DNA of 64,000 nt, from NCBI RefSeq assembly GCF_003672135.1, contig NC_039509.1, forward strand, positions 11,170,663-11,234,662. Direction: 5' to 3'. Below, piece by piece: positions 10,321 to 23,745 of this stretch. This DNA comes from Ooceraea biroi (Eukaryota; Arthropoda; Insecta; Hymenoptera; Formicidae). How positions within the stretch are numbered: the first letter of the stretch is position 1; each line of letters starts with the position of its first letter. A program made the translations under genes and the position numbers. A model generated the notes under the pieces. The model saw nothing but the letters and a program-made list of their open reading frames with translations, ran no database searches and had not been told where the DNA came from.

Positions 10321-13300
10321 GCTATCGCTTAAGATCCTGTCCTCGGAAAAGCGTGGGGATCCGCGTGTCATTCTTTTTTTTCTAGTTATCTTTAATTTCA
10401 TTCCAATTTCTCACTTGCAAGTAAAAGAAGAAATTAAACTAATTATTGCAAAACTTGTGATTGTAAAAATTTCTCAGGTGCATTAATTTGAAAATTGTTT
10501 GTATGATATTTTGCTTCTATTAATCTGTTGTATAAACGCGACTGAAGTGAGTCAGTTGCTAGTAAAACTCAGGTTGGACCGTTGACTAGGAGTAATCAGG
10601 GTCGATACGCGCCATACCGTATAGTGCGTAGATGTCGAAGAAGCGCGTCATTGACCGCGAGCGGAAGCGCCGCCCGGTGGGCGTTAGTAGGTACTAAGAT
10701 TAGGTGTATAATGTACTATTCATCCAGTATTTTCTTCGATAATTCTTCGATAATGAATTATTTGTTCAACAGTCATCGTTCTGCATAACACTCTTTACAA
10801 TGACTATCAGAGTCAATTCCTTAGAATCTTACATTTCAGGAGCAACTATCGATGGATTATATAAATAAAATTCTTTGCTAGATATAAAATAGCAAATTTC
10901 TTATGTCGATATTGACTTGGGAGTTGTTTTCCCAAGAACGATTTATTTTTGCAGAAATAATTGCAAATAATTCTCGAATATACGCATTTAGTTTCGGGAC
11001 ACTTGGGAGCAGTGACATCAGAGAGTTTCACTTTCTCCCCAAGAGTCGGTATTCTTTCGCTTTCGAAGATTAGCTCGTCGAGCTCGTTTTCCCGCACAAA
11101 TAATCCGAATCGGCGAATTCTTCCTTCTCAATCGCACAATGGCAATTTGAATTTTGATTTGCCGTATCTCAACCGGGGTGTACAATATCGCGCTCTTTGA
11201 TCGTCGACAGTTGAAGGACCCTTCACCGATGAACTTGCGACCCGGTAGGGGGTCGCGCCGCGCGCGCGTATTTCTACCGGGTGACTTGAAGTGCTGTCAT
11301 CCATTGTTCCACGAAATGGATGTTCGACTCATTAATGCCGGAACTGCTGTTAGCGGCAACTATAGTCAGTCTCGCAGATCGGCATGGGGTTTCGAAATCG
11401 GCCGAACGCGAATGCTAGCCAGGATTATCGGAAAAGGGTCGCCGAGGGGTTGATTCCATTACCGGGTCTCTTTGTTCGTCCAGGTAGAGGAAAGGAAGGA
11501 TTTGTCCTGTCTTTTGTGCGCGCCCGCAGGTATATGGGTGCAGGTATTTCGGCGGGTATTTCTGCGATCCGCCGGTTATTATCTCCGCCAATGACGAGGG
11601 TGTTAGCCTTGAAGTAAATTTATCATTCATGGTAATGCGCCACGCAGTTAGGGTCGCAATTGACACAGAGTCACAAACAGCTTTGCTGCACAATGAACGT
11701 TTTATTTTACATTAATATTTTCTCGGCAACATTTATTTTTTCACATCGTGTTTATCTGTGCTCAGAAATTCAATCAGTACGATAAATCCGATACAGGACA
11801 ATGGCGGATGATACACGATAATAATCATATTATGTGTCTGCTGAGAATTGGCTTGGCTTCAAAGAAAGTGGGAGAAGGCAAGAGGCAACGCGAAGCATTT
11901 TAATATTCTTTGTCTCCCTTGAGTTTTTCTGTATCACGTGTTGGCGCGCGTTTCTGTTCCGTGAACCACCTTGTATCGATATCATACATCGACCATCTTG
12001 TCTCGATCAAGTAATTTCGCTGAATGACCAATCGATTATCCTCTCGGTCGAGCGTAAATCCATGATAGCTCTTCAGAAAACAAGCGTCTTCCGCTATTCC
12101 CGACTCCTTTCTAGTTTTAGTTTGGCTTCGGAGGAAATTGTACCCGTGCGCCGTGAAATCCTCATCGCAACTCGCGAAAGGGAATTCCACAATATATAGT
12201 TACAAGTGCAATAATTACAACTGTAGTAAACATTATGTTGATTAATTGTGTAAGCCTGTACAGTAACAACAAGAGAAGGAATAAATAAGACAACCGGGAT
12301 AGCCGTGCGAGTGACAAGTAAAATTCTCAAATTCGGTTAGCGAAAAGTGCACGCCGGTTCCTTTGTTCCTGGCGGTAAATTGAACAAGGTTGGGATAGGT
12401 TCAGGTAACGTTTAAGGATAATTAATAGTTGCATGGTTCGTAAATACCGCTATCAGTGGAGCGTGCGGTCGAGGTGCGCGTGGGATCGGCAAATGGTTTC
12501 CGGGCGCATAAAAATTAATGGATTTCGGGCTGGCCTTCGGCAGAACTCTTCGATTTCGACAAGACTGTTCAAGGTCGATCGTCCGGCGGATGTAAATGAA
12601 AGGGAAGCGTTCTGAATGTGCGCCCAAAGTTACTGTCCAACGTACCTTTCTGTTTAGTTATTTATTTCCTTCACGCTCTTAACAAGCAGGCGATTATCTG
12701 TAGTCCACTCTTAAAAAAGCCGTGTTAAATATTGAATCGAAATCATTGTTGCCTCTTTTCCGCGATGCTGATTGGTTCTCTCGCTTGGCTCGAACTTCGT
12801 GTGGCTTGAACTTCGTGTTGCGAATGTCAGAATGTCATAGTGGCTGTCAGTGCGGTTATATTGATAAAATATTGATAAATAAAACATTAATATTAAAAAA
12901 TAAAATAGCGCGCGTAGCGCGCGCCTGTGTTGCTAGTTTCTCTTAAAAAATCCGTTGGCGTTCATTCTGGCACTATTGGAAAATGTCTAGGAAAAAGGAA
13001 TGTTTGCCGCAGACATTTATTTTATTCTATGGAAAATGTAATTCTCGATAAAAACTGTAGTTTTCATTCCTAAAACGACCATATCGACATCGCTGATTAA
13101 ATTTCCAGACTAGATGCAATGCGATCTTTATGTACCTCCTTAATAGCGTGTAATAATTGGAATGAGCGCGGAGACAAGTTGGAAGTCGGGACTAGTTTTA
13201 ACCCCTTGAGGGTAAAATTGCTGTACGCCCGGCAAGGAGAAAAGCGACCCGGATATTTCGGGTCTGAAGAAGAGGCTGCTCCGGGAAAGAGAAATTTCAC

Positions 13301-14043
13301 GAGCAATGGGAAGAGAAAGCGGTAGAGGGATAACAGAGAAATATGGCAAGGGAGGAGTTGAGGAGAAAGCAAGGACAGAGAAAGAGAGAGAGAGAGAAAG
13401 AGAGATGCCTCGAGCAGGTAAGAGAGAGCTTGTGAGGGTGCGTAAGGGCGGCTCCAGAATCAATAGCGACCACGCACCCTTGGAGAATTTTCGCACCGGG
13501 AGACCGAGGAACAGCTTCGGGAAGCACCTTCATTCAGCCTGCTCTAGCGAACCTTAAGAATCAGCTTAGTATTTCTGAAAATCGCATTTGTGATATTTAA
13601 ATCGATTAATTTCGTGATGTTGCTTCAAAGCAACATCGTAATACCGTAAGCAATACATCATAGTTTTATATCACTGTGCCTTTAGCAAACATTCTCAGCC
13701 AGATGTTATATTTTTTCATAAATCTTAAGGTTTAATTGAAAATATCTTTCCAAATAATCCTCCAATTTCAACTTTATTAAAATGCGGCTTACTTGAGATC
13801 CAATGAAGAAAATATAGTACTAAAATCGCGGAATTATTTGAATTCCTCGATTTTTTCAAATTATTCTCAAGTCGAAAGCTACTACCCTCGAAATCGTTAC
13901 CTTAGATGATGCAACCGTTACGATCGTTTATGTTGCATTATTTTCGCGGTCTTCCGGCATACGTGGACCGACAAACAGGAGAGGCAAGGAGGCGGAGTAA
14001 GAAAGGTAAGTCGAATGGGAGAGAGGGAAGTAAAATCACTCAC
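10321..14043. other. Intron-like noncoding DNA
   Basis: No convincing gene. It contains a perfect palindromic GC block (GCGCGC-GTA-GCGCGC) near 12908-12922, a purine-rich tract at about 13260-13420 with (GA)n at 13378-13405, and AT-rich DNA at 13560-13900. A plus-strand frame starting at 13906 reaches an AAAG|gtaagt site near 14005 but encodes nothing I recognise. Confidence 0.45.
13378..13405. repeat. (GA)n microsatellite
   Basis: Near-perfect GA repeat with one AAA interruption inside a broader purine-rich tract. Confidence 0.9.
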
Positions 14044-14100
14044 CTCCATCCGTTGCCGATCTGGTCGACCGGAGATTCTGGTAGGGCGGTGCCGCTACCC
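14044..14100 (-). CDS. Imp: Imp exon 3, 57-bp in-frame (probable cassette) exon
   Basis: On the minus strand a pyrimidine-rich acceptor (ctacttgcag, ending at 14101) precedes 57 bases that end at a consensus GGAG|gtgagt donor. The exon is open in the phase required by exon 2: CG from exon 2 plus the first G makes Arg, then GSGTALPESPVDQIGNGW, then a split AG| codon. It therefore enters and leaves in phase 2 and its length is a multiple of three, so inclusion or skipping keeps the frame. It would encode a Gly/Pro-containing linker between RRM1 and the following RRM2. Assignment to Imp rests on strand, order, phase and strong splice sites. The peptide has no domain signature of its own. Confidence 0.75.
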
Positions 14101-17100
14101 CTGCAAGTAGGAAAAGATATTCTATAGGATACTCGGGGATTAGGATGGCGTGAGGGATTAAGAGTGAAGCTAGAGCGAAAGAATGCGGATTATTGCATTT
14201 CTGGCTACTGTCCTTCTTTCGCGAACACCCACGAATAAGTGGCAAATATTAATATGTCCAAGATTAATGTCTTCACACATAGATATATCTAACACTATGT
14301 GAGATACATGTGAATATAGCATTTACGTGAAGTTAGTACAGCATAAAATAATTTATTGTTAAACAGAAACTACACCATTTCATTTCCCTTAGCCTCTTGC
14401 GAGCTCTACCTGAGATCTATCGGGGCGGAGTGTACATAATATGCCACCGATATGTAATTTACTTAAATAAATATCAAGCTGGCGAGAGCCACGAGCTCGC
14501 CGAGTCATGCTGAGTTTCGCGATAGGGAAAAAAGCCTCGCTCGCTTCTCCAATTAACTGCTGCTTGCGACGTGCATATTAATCGTGGTATATCTGGCGGT
14601 GGCGGTGGCGGTGGCGGCGACAAGAGATGGCAGCGACGAAAGGGGAAAGTAAGAAGAAAAATAAAGGAGAAAAACCAGGAGAATTAATAATAACCGCGTC
14701 GTTTCGAGATACGCATCTGGCTCATTCTGGTCGTTTGACCAGGTGCAACATCGTCGTCATCGTCGTCTTCCGTGATCCGTGCATATTTCGGGGTGCCCGG
14801 CTCCTTCACGGCGTTCTTTTACGCCGGTCACGGTAATTAAGAGGCATTGCCGTAAAAATCGCTCTCACCGCGCGCGCGAATATTGCGAGCTACTGCGCCG
14901 CGTGTACGCGCGAGCCATTGCGCGGAATTTTAATTCCGCCCGGAAAACCTGTTCGGACGGCACGTTTTCATGTTCGCTGCAGCGCTAGTATCGGAGAGTA
15001 CCAATAATCGGCGAAAAAGCGATAATGATTTGTTTTCGATAAACTTTTTATTTTAATGGATAAACGCGTAATTAGATTTATATATTAATTTACTTCGCAA
15101 ATATAAGTTAGTGTTAATGAATGTACAAGAGAATAAACGCGGTATTATGTTTCCTTTTCAACGATTTCAATTTGAACGTGGTGCGTTGGTCTCGAGTTCG
15201 ACGAGTGAGGGCAGCTGGATCCCAAGATCGCATCCTCCACGATCATGACGTTTGGTGATTTTACGATCGCGCCGAGGCGGAACGATCGCAGGACTGGTCG
15301 CAAAGGGCAACATAAACCCGGGAGGGAGATGCGCGCGACAATTATTGCACGTCAGCGTGCCTTCATTTCGACATAATTAAGCGGAGCCCTTTTACACCTG
15401 CGGATCGCACGTACCACGCGTATCCATGAAATCCGGCGTCCACCCGTGACCGGACACGGGGCCCGATCCGTAGGCCCGATAAGAGATCGATAAGCGGGGT
15501 AACCGCCTCCACTTCTTCTCAGCGGGAAAAGACGAGAGAAAAAAACGGCCGACGTCACGACGGAGCATTATGCAACGCGGCGAATCTGTAATTAAGATTT
15601 TCGCCGCCCTCTCCGACCCCCTCTTCCCTATCAGAACGCGCGTTATCTCGTGCTGTTATTAAATATTAATGAAGAGGGTACGCGTGGTCTCTCATCGTCG
15701 TATTTCCAAACAAAAGAGATTTAACGTGAGAGGTTGGCCGTGCACGAGCCCGCGGCGACTGTAGCACCTCAAAATTGCCAAAGGTATGAAAAATTTGCAT
15801 ACAAAAAGAAATTAAATTTCGTCCGTTGTAACTCTATCCTGTGCTTCCAGATTTTAAAAGATTTTAATTACATGTATCAAGACAATTTCGGAGATAATTC
15901 CCAGGAATAAATTTAATCCAGCAATGGCTGTGCGTTTTTATTATCAGATTTTAATAATTTAATATGAAAAGTTGTGAATGTTTCGTTAATGCAAAAATTT
16001 CACATTCAGATACAAAACCTGGAATTTTAACAAACTTCGAGACTCCATTTTAACAAAATAGAGGATATTTAATCAATTTGATAAATCATATTTTAGCGTA
16101 ATTCGCTTTTGCAGGATACGTGAAATTAAATTCAACAAAAACAGTAATAAGTTTCCTCCGCTTTCCTCGCAGGAAGTTGCATTTAATTTGACGCGAATTC
16201 CGCGATGACGCACCTCGTTTAAAACCTTAATCTAACTATTAACGACAAATCGCAAACTCATTTGTGACGAGCTCGTTATTGCGAGGGCGAAAGAATCATT
16301 AAGTGACGAGACCACGGTGCGAATCTTCAGACTTCACGCCTAGTTCTTCGGGTCTCGAGCAGCGATAATCGCATTTTCGCCGGTCGCGCGTTACTTAAGA
16401 GCGCAAAATTACATTGCACCCTGGAGCATCCGATCGGATCGAAACTGCCGGAATTACGTGAAGTTTAAAGGGGTCTTCACGTCGACTAGTAGATTTCTTA
16501 CTGTCATTTTGCAATCTCTACGATTTAGTATCGCGATGTTAATTATTTCTCGGTGATAATTTCAGATTATCTAGCAATAATCGAATTATTACTTGACGGA
16601 AATAAAAGGAGCAATTGCAAGCTAATTACGAAATTTGCTACTGGAAGGAAACAAAGAGATCGATGTAGAGATAATGCTCGAATCGAGGTCTAGCTTCGTT
16701 GGTATTCGAGCGTCGCGTTTGCATACACGTCCACCCCAAGGCTCGTCAGTCTGAATCACGATCTTGACTAATTACACGCGTAATTGGCGATTCGTTAAGC
16801 ATCGTGGACGATGTCTCGCTTATGAGAGCGCGACGAGATAAGCGCGTGCCAACGGCGTGCGTGTGGACGCAGCTGCATGGACGGTGCCCACACCGTGCAT
16901 CGGAAGAGAGCTCCTCCTCTCATCGAGACATCGTCCCTCGAGGGAGACTTGTAGGAAGATATACTTTGAGCAAACACATTGGAAGGCGAGAGATCCTACC
17001 GGGCAGGACCGTGCGTATCGTTTTACTTTCGCTGTATCGCAGCAAGGCGCTGCCGTTGCTTCTCGCATGAACTGCTTGCAAGTTTGCTTTCGATGGAAGA

Positions 17101-17723
17101 CGAAAGACAATGGAACGCCACTTTGCCGTTTCATAATAGAAAGAAAATATATAATATAATTCAAAACAATTCAAATTTTATTGAATCGCTAATAAAAAAA
17201 TATAGATATCTAAGATGATTATATTAATAGGATAATTCCAGGATAGATGGCCACGCCGGAGAAATGACCAAGTACTCTAGTTTTGCTACTGGCTGCACAG
17301 TTGTTATCACTTAATCTGTGATGAGATTTAGTTATGTTTGCAACAGGAAGTTTAATATTTTAATATTTAAAAAAAACGTCCTAATTATAAAAATATTTTC
17401 ATTTTGAACTTTGCTGCCTAATGAAAAGTTTTTCATACGTTTCTATTTTCATGTAAGTATCAGAAATATCTGGCTTGAACTGATATAAACCAAGATTTTA
17501 GGTTTATTCAGAGCTCTCCGCATTTAACTGATGTACAGTTTCCGCTCGTGCCATATTTTATAAAGTGCTACATCTCTCTCGGATAATTGGGAGAGATGGC
17601 CATAGCAACTTCAAAATAGTTGGTTATATACATGTTTTAATTGCAAAGTTTCGTAACGTATTTATACAATAAAGAATTTTAAAAATACAAAAAAGAAAAT
17701 ATAAGTTTATCCTGTATTGACAG

Positions 17724-17903
17724 ACAGCACGTAGAAGTAACGAAAAACGGTGACGAGAACTGGAGACAGGCCAAAGCAGTCGAGGAACTTGCACTCGATA
17801 AAAGCAGAGTGAAAGAGATTAGCCAGAAAGGCCGGCTGTTTGCATCGGCGCAACAAGTGCATACAGGATGCACTTTGGAGCCGGCTAAGAGGGAGGAAGT
17901 AGG
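17724..17903 (+). CDS. Exon-like open segment antisense to Imp intron 2 (low confidence)
   Basis: A 180-bp plus-strand segment is bounded by an acceptor-like gtattgacag and a donor GG|gtgagt. It is open for 59 codons in one frame (QHVEVTKNGDENWRQAK..., ending ...TLEPAKREEV). The composition is charged and not repetitive. It has no in-frame ATG, so if real it is an internal exon of a plus-strand gene nested in the Imp intron. No partner exon was found and I do not recognise the peptide. Random open frames of this length are common, so this is only a candidate. Confidence 0.2.
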
Positions 17904-18074
17904 GTGAGTCGAAAGGGGTGGAGGAGAAGGATGGGAGAAGCAGTGGAATTAAATGCACAGTGAGGGAGGGGGTATAGCAGGCGGAGAGGGCACGAGATCG
18001 GCACGCGCCGAATGCAACGATTTACTCGAAGAAGGGGGAGAAAGAGGGAGAAAGAGAAAAAGAAAGAGCGAGAG

Positions 18075-18078
<4 letters not shown>

Positions 18079-18160
<82 letters not shown>
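18079..18160. repeat. (GATA)n followed by (GA)n
   Basis: About ten perfect AGAT units to 18120, then a perfect AG run to 18160, inside a 150-bp purine-rich tract. Translation of this tract on the minus strand gives the SLSLSL/SIYL low-complexity frame that looks like a 254-residue protein. Confidence 0.97.
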
Positions 18161-18162
<2 letters not shown>

Positions 18163-20957
18163 CACGAGAGAAGCGGAGTGCAAAGAGACGGAATCGAAAA
18201 AAGACAGAGACAAATTGGGCGAGATGCACCGTAAAGAGGGCGCGAGATGCAGCCTCGTAAGATTCTCGGGACGACATCATCTCCCCTTCCTCCTCTGGTT
18301 GCTGCATCCTTTTTATTTCACGAACGTGTTCGCGATCGAATTTATGATGGGAGGTGGAGAGAGCCGGGCCGGGCAAACGATGTGCATTCGAGCGGTCGGA
18401 GCACGCGAGTGCGAGCGAGACACACCGAGTAAAGTGCATAGAGTAAAGGGCCTTACCGGACTGCACCGGCCACAGGGGGTCGGCTACCCCTTTTCTCCTT
18501 CCTCTCCCCCTGGGTGAGCGTATACGTATACGCATATCGTGCAACCTGCGTGCGACCTCGCACGCCACTAGGTGCACCGGCCTTGTCATGTAAATGAGAA
18601 AAGTGCAGTCGTGCCCGCGCGCGCGGTCCAATGCTATGCGGAAATGCAAGGCGGTGCACGCGTGCAGCTTTCAATCGTATGCGACGACCGGTATATGCTC
18701 GAGTGACTCCTTTAAAGTGCTAGGTGCAATGTTTTCTGGGGTGGACGCGAATGGTACACTTGCCGCCTGAGGTGAACCACCATGCCGTGGTATCAAGTAG
18801 CGCTTGTACATGAAAGTGCATCAAGTGAATTCTATTGTACAATAAACTGAATTTCAATTCACGCTCGTCAGTCACTTGCTCAGGAAGACAGCACGAGTCA
18901 CTTTTTTTCGGGCTGGAATGTCGACAACCTGACGAATTGGCCAATTTGAACGGCAATTTTAACGCAAGGAACGACACCTGCTTGGTGTCGTACAGTTTCG
19001 TTCAATCGAGCCTCAACACGTGGTTTCTGTTCTTGTTGAATGTTACGGAAAGATACGATAAAATTGCTTCAATTTCGATAAATGGAGGGTGATTGAGAGA
19101 GGTAAGGTAAGACTGCCCGACGTTGTCGGCTGGCTAACAGTTTCAACAAAGTTTTCAAGCTGTCGGCTGCTCGTGTGCAGTTCGGTCTGGCGCAGTGAAT
19201 GAGTAACGCACGCACGGACAGAATAATGCGCATTGCACGTGCTTGCATTGTACGGATGCACCGCAAAGCGGAACGTGCTTTCTTGCGGCTGGTGCGCGGT
19301 GGTGAGTTTTGTGGTCGCGTTTTCGTCCAACATATGCGACGAACGATACCGTGTGCAAAACTGGAGACTCATCATGTGTGGTTGTTGACAATAATGTACC
19401 GTCCATGTCAATAAACCGCAAATACAACCAACGCACATATTCTGACGATTTTCTTGAATAGACATGGACATTGAGCAATTAGATCTTTATTCACTTTATT
19501 CAGTATGATTGATTTCTTCAGTACTTATTCAGTATTCGACTAAATCAATAGTTTATTACATTTTATTAACCCACTTGTTGCATTTCACCAAATACTTATC
19601 ACATCTTAAGGAAACTAACATCAAAGTTCATTCTGACGCAACAACGCAAGGCAGTAACGCATAAAATGGATTCCAATCGTTTTCAATTAAATTCACGCGC
19701 AAAGGGGGTTAAAGCTTCGCGCTTCGTGGCTCGGGATTCACGTTCACGTGGTCAGGCATCTTCCGGTCGGTTCTCACACTCGCGGGGGCTACTTACGGGC
19801 GTAAAGGAGAGAGAGGCCTGTGGCAGGCCGGAGCCAGTTAAAGTGGACGGAATCGGGAGCACGGTGGATCCCATGGAGGGCATTGTCGAGAGTTCGGCCG
19901 AGGGTTGAGACAACCCGCGGGCTTAAACTAGTTTCCGCTCGTACCAGTTCGCCGCTTCCTCCTCTCCCTCCCTCTCCCACCCGTTTATCCACCTCGTCCT
20001 TTCTTTCCCCACTCTCCGGTGTGTGTGCGCGCGCGCGCGGACGTCGCTTTACATTTGAAACATATCGGCTTATATGGAAATGAATGTTTAGCCATGCATC
20101 GGCTCCTAAACATCAAAAAACGGCGAGCGAGCTCGCCGCTGGAAGCCACGTCTTCGGCCTCTATTGCAGAAGACAACTCGGAAGTGATACCCGTTTCCCT
20201 GTCTCCGTCCCTTTCTATAGAGTACATAACAAACTTCTGCTTCGCTCCCTCTCTTTCTCCGCGCTCCGCATCCGCTCGTCCATCTTTGTACAACGATCTC
20301 CCACGGCGCGTGGTAATAACGATCGCGAGCGATCGTGCGAAGATCGTTGCGTTATCTCCGTGCCCCTCATATTGTAATTCAGCTAGTAGTTGCAGTTCCA
20401 GGACGACAGTTCGATTTACACTCGCGCATATCGAGAAAAAATGCACCTCCATACGATTAAGAGTACGTTGCCCGTCACGTACATTCGAAGTAATCTGTCA
20501 CTCAATCTTTTCTTCTTTTTTTAAATTGACGTTATCTTCAGCCGAATATTGATCTGATCGATCGATGAAACGTTGATTTATGCGACAGCACGTTCCTGAG
20601 GCATCGATAAGACGGTTCTAAGTGGGATGAAGAGGAGAAAGAGGAGGAGGAAGACACCGGTGGTGCGTAAGGGATGCGAGGATGGGAAGAGAAACGGAAA
20701 GTGAGCGCGCGAGTCCGGGGGATGGTGAAATAACAGATTGCAGTTGTGGCACGAGCGAGCGAGCGAGCAGCCTGAGCTCTCTCGGCACGGAGCTCACGAG
20801 CAGAAGGCAGGTGCCACATTTTTTTTCGAATTGCCTGCCTCACCGTCGGAGAAGAGGCTGCCTCCGCGTTTTGCAGAGGCTCCCAAACCCAAACGTCTCG
20901 TAAAAACGCGTCGCGGGTATTTAGGTTAATCTTTCCGACATCGAATCTTTGCTCATT

Positions 20958-20998
<41 letters not shown>
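20958..20998. repeat. (GA)n microsatellite
   Basis: GA repeat with one AAA interruption, running on into a purine-rich GGGAGGAGG tract to about 21028. Confidence 0.95.
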
Positions 20999-23268
20999 GG
21001 GGGAGGAGGAGGGAGGGAAGGAAAGGAGATCTTACGTTTTCATGAACTGTTGTTACGTGACGATATCGCTTCGGAAATTATGTATTATAACTTGTGCGTG
21101 TCACGTATCGCTCTGGTGCGAAATGCATCGCTTTGATACATGCGCGATATTTGGTGGAGTAGAAGTGCTCGCGATGTCCACCTTGTGTTAAAAGAGACAG
21201 TAATATACCGATCGAATTATCATATGATATTATATGGATAAAACGCAGAAATCTGAATTTCATAAGCGAACGTAAATTTCTGTGTGTGATATTTATCGTA
21301 TCGTTTACATTTTTAACGATGCAGACTACATTATCCTACATACGAGATACCTAGTGATCAAGAATGATTTATGTATCGTTATTTTAGTCGTCCAAGGGAC
21401 CTATTTCGTCGTACAAAATGAAAATACGTGATTTATGGAGGACGAAAATGCCAATCGTTCTATGATATGATAGGATTGGTGATGATATCGCAATACGGTG
21501 CTTCATTATCGACGACGCACGTGAAGCCTCGCTGCTATTTACAATAAAAATACGTACCATCGATCCGTACACGTGAGCATGTGAGGAGAACAGTGGAGAG
21601 TATAAATAGCACTCTAAATATTTTTCATGCACGATAATACGAACACACAATGCTATCTACGATCTAGCGCAGTGCTACGAGCTCTAGCGAAACTATCCAA
21701 ATATTTAATTATTTAACCTATGCCGAATCTAACATCTTTCCTTCATTGATATAAAATTATTGTAATTATATATCACGAGCATTTTCAGGCTTTATTCTAA
21801 TAAATATGATATAATTTTTAGCGATAATCGTCTTCTCAAAAATACACAATGTTGCATAGATTCTTTGTAGAGCATAAATGTCTTTACGATTTTAATCAAC
21901 AAATCCTCTGGTGCACAATATATTCTTCCAAATTTTTAATTCCTTCCATCTATTGATATCTTTTAACTTTTTCGCTTCTAACGCCGACTATAATTGTCAT
22001 CCATAAAAAGGACTAAATGTAAATTTAGATACATATCCTTTTTACATAAATTCTCCATTTTATTTTTATGCTTGGAAAGTTACATCCTTAATGTGATAAG
22101 AAATTGTGAATGGCGAAAGAGTTAAAAACTTGTCGTTAATCTTTTCCAAGCAACAATACAATCACATAATTAATAAAACCACAAAAAAACCAAAGCAGTC
22201 CAAAAGGAAAAGTACTAAGTAGTTAACGTCCGTGACAAACGGTGTGCCTCCCTCGATTCCCCCGTTTCCTCCGACAAAGTTGCCGAGACGAAGAGGCGAA
22301 TACGTTATAATAATTACACCTCGCGAGTACGTGATAATTTATCCCCCGTGTGTGCGAATCGGCGTGAGGCGGGCGAGCGCAACGGAAATGAGTTCCACTG
22401 CCGCGATTTAATCCTCGGCGATTTTTGCCCGAGCACGTTCGGGCACGAGTTTAAACTCTTCTGCATGCGCGCACGCGCGCGTTTGACTCGCGTGCGGCCA
22501 ATTACGCACCTTGTTACGCGCGGTATTACGCGCGGCCCGATCTCTCTTGCGATCGGCTGCGTGCGACGAGGCCCTGGGTTAACGAACCTTTTGAAGTTCC
22601 GCGTGCGCTCGTACGATAGAAGGAGACGGAAATGAAATGCGAGGCGTGCGAGAGGAGACACGAGAGCGATCGCCGGGATATATCAGTGAGGAAGCCCGGT
22701 AGCCGGCCCGGACGTAACGCCTGAATAATTTCGATAATGCTAGATGCCGATCGCGGCATTAATAAATAAGAAACCGCGACGAGGTTGGCGCGCCGGCTTC
22801 CTGCACGCTGCGCGAATTTACGGCCAATCAGTTAAGGAGCGGCGCAGCACAGCGGCGGTTTCAGCGGCTTTATTAATTCGACCGAGCGAGCGTCCGCAAA
22901 ACGAGCGCGACATGATATCGGTATTACCGCGCGCGCGTGTCCCTAAATGGCCGCGCATTAAAAGCCGCGCGACGCACGCAAACGGACATTTTTCACGATC
23001 ACACGCAATCCGCCACCGGCAGATATTCGCGACAACGAACATCTGACCGTCTTGATTGGGGTGAACGAAACGAGACAAGATAACACTAATCCGACACCAC
23101 ATTTTTTCATGAAATTTCGTAAAAGAATTAGCAAGACTTTGGATCCTGTCACGCCATCGCGATTACGCCAAATCGAATGATTTGTTGCACTTAATTTCGT
23201 GGTAGTATGTGAGTAACTATCGGAATGATCGCGTCCGACGTAATTGCCATACAAGCGTGATCTTTATA

Positions 23269-23470
23269 TGGGGTTGAACGGAAAGTCCATGCCGACTCTA
23301 TTAGTAAAATTTGAATGCAAAACTCTGCATCAAGAATTAATGAACACAAAGTTTTGCGTTACCGGATGGTTCACAGGATGTTTCGCAGGATTTAAACACG
23401 AAACTTGGTATTAATTTTTAAGGGTTTCGAATTTTGAAGGGGATCGACATGGACTTTCCGTTTAACCTAA
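23269..23470. mobile_element. Decayed mariner-type element or MITE with terminal inverted repeats
   Basis: The left end GGTTGAACGGAAAGTCCATG (from 23272) and the right end (to 23470), read as reverse complement, share about 20 bp with one or two mismatches. The left end follows TA. The internal part near the left end (ATGCAAAACTCTGCATCAAG) resembles the sequence just inside the mariner-type ends at 47995 and 60692, so all belong to one family. About 200 bp, no coding capacity. Confidence 0.7.
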
Positions 23471-23681
23471 CAGAAAGGAAATCAAGTTCATTACACGTTT
23501 GATCAATAGCTCTTCTTTCTACCTTTTTTAAAGCTGTTTTGCAGTACATGAATGGGAAACATGAATTGCGAAATTGGTGCTTGATTATTTGTTAATAATA
23601 CTGCCTATGTTTTTTTCAAGTTTGAAGCACCAATAGAAGCCAATGCTTGCGACATGCTTTAGCGGAGAGACTTTAGCTTAC

Positions 23682-23745
23682 CGTTTTTTGGCTGAGCTGG
23701 CCACGGACGGTTCCACGACGAGAGATGATCCGAGGTAGGTATATC
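23682..23745 (-). CDS. Imp: Imp exon 2: end of RRM1
   Basis: A 64-bp minus-strand exon between acceptor ttcgttgcag and donor CG|gtaagc. Joined to exon 1 (which supplies one G) it reads GYTYLGSSLVVEPSVASSAKK and then two bases (CG) of the next codon. This completes the C-terminal beta strand of RRM1 (LGSSLVVEPSV) and begins the linker to RRM2, in exact phase with exon 1. In minus-strand order the exon lies 18.9 kb after exon 1. Imp (IGF2BP family) binds mRNAs in the cytoplasm and controls their localisation, stability and translation, acting in neural stem-cell timing and germline development in insects. Confidence 0.93.

Larger units (their letters stand above)
14101..23681 (-). other. Imp: Imp intron 2 (9,581 bp)
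   Basis: DNA between exon 2 (donor gtaagc at 23681) and exon 3 (acceptor ending at 14101). It contains GA/GATA microsatellites, several CpG-rich patches (about 15200-15760, 18160-18720, 19660-20900 and 22230-23050), a decayed mariner-type element (23269-23470) and one exon-like plus-strand segment (17724-17903). The CpG-rich TAATTA-containing patches at 14400-16500 and 22300-23000 are candidate conserved regulatory DNA, but this needs comparison with other species. Confidence 0.7.

Noticed and set aside
13906..14005. Plus-strand ATG frame ending at AAAG|gtaagt
   Set aside because: Good donor but an Arg/Lys-rich unrecognised peptide in purine-rich DNA, lying opposite the better supported Imp exon 3. 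Not called as a gene.
17885..18649. 254-codon minus-strand frame
   Set aside because: Its core is translated GATA/GA microsatellite (SLSLSL, SIYLSIYL) and the rest is composition-driven. No domain and no splice context.
19789..19992. Minus-strand frame ending at GCCC|gtaagt
   Set aside because: The donor core is good but the exon sequence around it is poor (CCC before gt). Gly/Arg-rich start in GC-rich DNA, no partner exon.
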